From NCBI GenBank assembly GCA_964655525.1, contig CAZZNE010000015.1, positions 33,464 through 97,463 on the forward strand: a stretch of DNA of 64,000 bases, written 5' to 3'. Below, piece by piece: positions 61,770 to 64,000 of this stretch. Numbering within the stretch: the first letter of the stretch is position 1; every line of letters begins with the position of its first letter. Source of the DNA: DLAJ01 sp964655525 (lineage in GTDB: Bacteria; Bacillota; Clostridia; Lachnospirales; Lachnospiraceae). Below the pieces are notes generated by a model. That model was not told the DNA's origin, made no database searches, and worked only from the letters and a program-made list of their open reading frames with translations. The position numbers were made by a program, and so were the translations under genes.

Positions 61770-62423
61770 TTAACCTTCTGACCATCCAAAGCTGACATAC
61801 TCCATGTGTTCGGAAAACTCCTCCTTCGCGCACACGGACACCTTATATCCCGGAATATCATATTCCATGATGTGGCAGGAAAGGAGCTCCCCGTCCCGGC
61901 GCACATTTGTTTTTTCGGGACCCGGAAGCAGTTCAAAACGGTCAAAGGCAAGGCTCATTCCTTCCCCGGTCATCTTGATATAGCTTTCTTTCATTGTCCA
62001 GATCCGAAAAAACCTGTGGTCTCTCTCCTCTCCCATGCATGCATTGACATACGCGGATTCGCTGGCGTGAAAAAAACGCTCCGCCACTCCTTCCGGTGCT
62101 TTCACGATTTTTTCCACATCACAGCCTACTTCCTTCTCTGCTGCCGCACAGATGACGATGTGACCGGAGTGAGACAGATTAAAAAAGATTCCCTCCACTT
62201 CCGGCTTCCCGTCCGCCCCTGCCCGGACCGCGTCAGGCGAAACCCCATAGCGGGGCAGGACCCTGTTTAATAAAAGACCTGCCCCAAGGCTCCGTTTTCT
62301 GTCTTCCGCCTTCATATATTTCATGATCCTGCATTTTCTCTCAATGTCTAATTCATGAAGCAGTGCAGGAGCTTCTTTCGGATCCGGCAGACTGCCGATA
62401 TCCGCTGCATATAAATGTACCAT
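61770..62423 (-). CDS. Sfp-type 4'-phosphopantetheinyl transferase
   Basis: Activates carrier proteins by moving phosphopantetheine from CoA onto their serine; needed for T1 and T2 of the NRPS. 217 residues with all Sfp motifs: FFNLSHSGH, VGCDVEKI (metal Asp/Glu) and WTMKESYIKMTGEG. AAAGGTGAG precedes the ATG. Ends about 75 bases before the STAS gene, in the same direction as the NRPS, so very likely a dedicated activating enzyme. Confidence 0.95.
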   Translation of the reverse strand: MVHLYAADIGSLPDPKEAPALLHELDIERKCRIMKYMKAEDRKRSLGAGLLLNRVLPRYGVSPDAVRAGADGKPEVEGIFFNLSHSGHIVICAAAEKEVGCDVEKIVKAPEGVAERFFHASESAYVNACMGEERDHRFFRIWTMKESYIKMTGEGMSLAFDRFELLPGPEKTNVRRDGELLSCHIMEYDIPGYKVSVCAKEEFSEHMEYVSFGWSEG

Positions 62424-62511
62424 CTCACCTTTTCCTACCCGAAAAATCCCAGCATGCCCCCCGCTGCAAGCCTACCAGATAATCATACAACATTCATTTG
62501 AAAAAAACATC

Positions 62512-63600
62512 TTATTTTTTATTTTTTTCGGTCAGACCTACATAGAGCCTTACGATTGCACCCGTGACGATCATGCACAGGGCAGTCATAAGCCAGCATT
62601 GCAGCGGTGAAAATCCTTCGTATTTATGAAAGCCATAAATAGCAAGATAAACGGCGATATGGATCGCGTAATATTTTGATATATGTCTGTTGTAATAAAG
62701 CACCTGCTTTCCGATCACCCCGCTTTTTTTCATTACCCCGTCGCCAAAGTACAACACCCCCGCCAGAAAAAGAACATGCGCGAGGCTTGCGATCACATGA
62801 AACAGGTCGGGCTCGCTATACGATATGCAAAGATACATGTACAATTCGTCGCCAAACCCGTACTTCATTACGGTAACGACCCACCATACCAAAGCAATTA
62901 CCGCACATATCGGCATGACCAATCTATAGAACGATTTTTTATCCTTTACTCTCTGCAGCAAATGTCCGAATGCGACGCCCAAAAATGCGTAGGATAAAAA
63001 GTAAATTGCGGCAAAAGTGACAAAATAATCCTCGCCTATCACAATTTTTACGATGTAGCCAAGCACAGGAATATTCACGGGTGTTCCGTATATAAACGGA
63101 GCAGCGATGGCGAACAGCAAACCGACAACCGCATATCCGACAGCGGAAAGCTTTACTTTTTTAGCCAGCGCAAGCGCCAGATAGATGATACCGGTTATAA
63201 AAAATATATTGATAAACTGCAGATATTCCGCCACAAGATCATAATATACCTGCTTATTTACAAGTCTGTTCCTTACAAACAAATAAGGCAGGGACAAGGC
63301 GGCAACATAAGCAATATTGCTCAAGTATTGGTATGCAACCATCACAATACCGCTTTTTGCAAGTGTCTTTGGTTCTGACCGCCTGCTGTATACGGTACCC
63401 ATGCCCATGACAAAAATGAATATGGCTGCACCGGATAAGGTGGCAAAGCCGTATATGACTCTGATTATGATATCTTCGTTGCTCAATGTTGCCTGATAAG
63501 CGTGTACCAAAAAGATAAACACCATAAAAAATCCTTTTAAATAATCAAATTCACCTTGTCTTGATGTATTGACAGGCTCCTTATCCAATATACGGTTCAT
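62512..63600 (-). CDS. Polytopic acyltransferase-like membrane protein
   Basis: 362 residues with about ten membrane helices. The start (FDYLKGFFMVFIFLVHAYQATL) has the Arg/Asp-x-L-K-G...H layout of acyltransferase-3 or heparan-alpha-glucosaminide N-acetyltransferase-like (DUF1624) proteins, which acylate surface glycans or secondary metabolites. A short Lys-rich cytoplasmic end. AAGGAG 9 bases before the ATG. It is in line with the NRPS gene train (about 90 bases before the PPTase), so it may modify the peptide or belong with the radical SAM gene upstream. Family assignment is moderate; substrate unknown. Confidence 0.7.
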   Translation of the reverse strand: MNRILDKEPVNTSRQGEFDYLKGFFMVFIFLVHAYQATLSNEDIIIRVIYGFATLSGAAIFIFVMGMGTVYSRRSEPKTLAKSGIVMVAYQYLSNIAYVAALSLPYLFVRNRLVNKQVYYDLVAEYLQFINIFFITGIIYLALALAKKVKLSAVGYAVVGLLFAIAAPFIYGTPVNIPVLGYIVKIVIGEDYFVTFAAIYFLSYAFLGVAFGHLLQRVKDKKSFYRLVMPICAVIALVWWVVTVMKYGFGDELYMYLCISYSEPDLFHVIASLAHVLFLAGVLYFGDGVMKKSGVIGKQVLYYNRHISKYYAIHIAVYLAIYGFHKYEGFSPLQCWLMTALCMIVTGAIVRLYVGLTEKNKK

Positions 63601-63683
63601 GCCAAAGCACTCCTTCCCTATCTAACGCCCAATAAGGGGCTGATCGAACATCAGACCCTCACCAAAGCCTTCAAAAGCCTTGA

Positions 63684-64000
63684 TCATTCCATATGTAACT
63701 CTTTTAACACTTCCTCAAGCCGTTTTCCATATCCCTCACGGAAGATCAGACACGCTGCGCGGTCCGGCGCCATAATATCCGTTTTGTCATAGCAAAGGGC
63801 GCTTGCTCTGCACCCGCCTGCGCAGATCTTTGCATATTCACAGACCCCGCATTCCTCTGTATGCGCCAGAAATTCGTCTACACGGGTATCGATCAGCTTC
63901 ATATAGACCGAATCCGTCAGTCCCTTTTGCAATCCCACCTCTGTGACGAGCGGATATTCCTCCTGTATATCATAAGAGGAAAGAGACATACACGGAAGCA
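63684..64000 (-). CDS. C-terminal part of a radical SAM/SPASM protein (5' end outside window)
   Basis: The frame is open to the window edge, so only about 105 residues are visible. They end in a SPASM-type iron-sulfur region: an early Cys (LPCMSLSS), then CGVCEYAKICAGGC (C-x2-C-x5-C-x3-C) and a later Cys (AACLIFREGYG). Such domains bind auxiliary [4Fe-4S] clusters in peptide-modifying radical SAM enzymes and sulfatase maturases. The radical SAM core with CxxxCxxC would be upstream. About 80 bases before the acyltransferase-like gene, same strand. A role in peptide modification is plausible but unproven. Confidence 0.85.
   Translation of the reverse strand, partial: LPCMSLSSYDIQEEYPLVTEVGLQKGLTDSVYMKLIDTRVDEFLAHTEECGVCEYAKICAGGCRASALCYDKTDIMAPDRAACLIFREGYGKRLEEVLKELHME

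Overview
The window looks like the chromosome of a spore-forming, gut-type Clostridia member, most likely Lachnospiraceae. Supporting signs are a Gram-positive PolC replicase, sporulation sigma factors E and G with SpoIIGA, Spo0A-like promoter elements, a SpoVD-type PBP, a bactofilin, and many small intergenic hairpins. No single gene fixes the genus. Almost everything reads on the minus strand.

Region 1 (1-10.4 kb): the 5' part of a GH5 glycosidase lipoprotein, a MalY/PatB aminotransferase, tRNA-Glu(CTC), two uncharacterised genes, polC, ispG with its own promoter, and a small membrane protein. Region 2 (10.5-15.9 kb): the pyrH-frr-uppS-cdsA-dxr-rseP operon, closed by a strong terminator. 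Region 3 (16-25.9 kb): bactofilin, polysaccharide deacetylase, LtaS-like sulfatase and two charged coiled-coil proteins, sitting between pyrH-frr and rpsB-tsf, which are neighbours in many Firmicutes. Region 4 (26-30.7 kb): a DUF3592-like membrane protein, an Rpn-type nuclease, sigG (plus strand) convergent with sigE, and spoIIGA behind a Spo0A-type promoter with a long spacer.

Region 5 (31-43.2 kb) is the division and cell-wall cluster. In transcription order it reads mraZ, rsmH, an ftsL-like gene, two class B PBPs, mraY, murD, ftsW, ftsQ and ftsZ. Separate sigma-A-type promoters lie before mraZ, mraY and ftsZ, and four MraZ boxes with an exact 10-bp period sit at the mraZ promoter.

Region 6 (43.4-64 kb) is the accessory region and the most interesting part. 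A dimodular non-ribosomal peptide synthetase with a terminal reductase (partial C-A-T-C-A-T-R) lies in one long minus-strand gene train. The train also holds an Sfp-type activating enzyme, two paralogous STAS proteins, an RsbW-like ATPase, a MATE exporter fused to a second RsbW-like ATPase domain, a hybrid kinase with HPt, a lone receiver, a DUF3574-like protein, a drug/metabolite transporter fused to a membrane sensor-like domain, and a SpoIIE-type phosphatase carrying a related membrane domain. An acyltransferase-like membrane protein and the end of a radical SAM/SPASM protein lie upstream. The likely product class is a dipeptide aldehyde and its cyclised (pyrazinone-type) derivatives. Production or export appears tied to partner-switching and phosphorelay signalling. 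A convergent ECF sigma factor with a long C-terminal extension closes the region.

Scattered through regions 2-5 are intergenic hairpins with an outer AAAGA/TCTTT frame and changing cores. Some follow a GGAAA-TT-CTC-like arm, and several are arranged as three-way junctions. They look like one repeat family.
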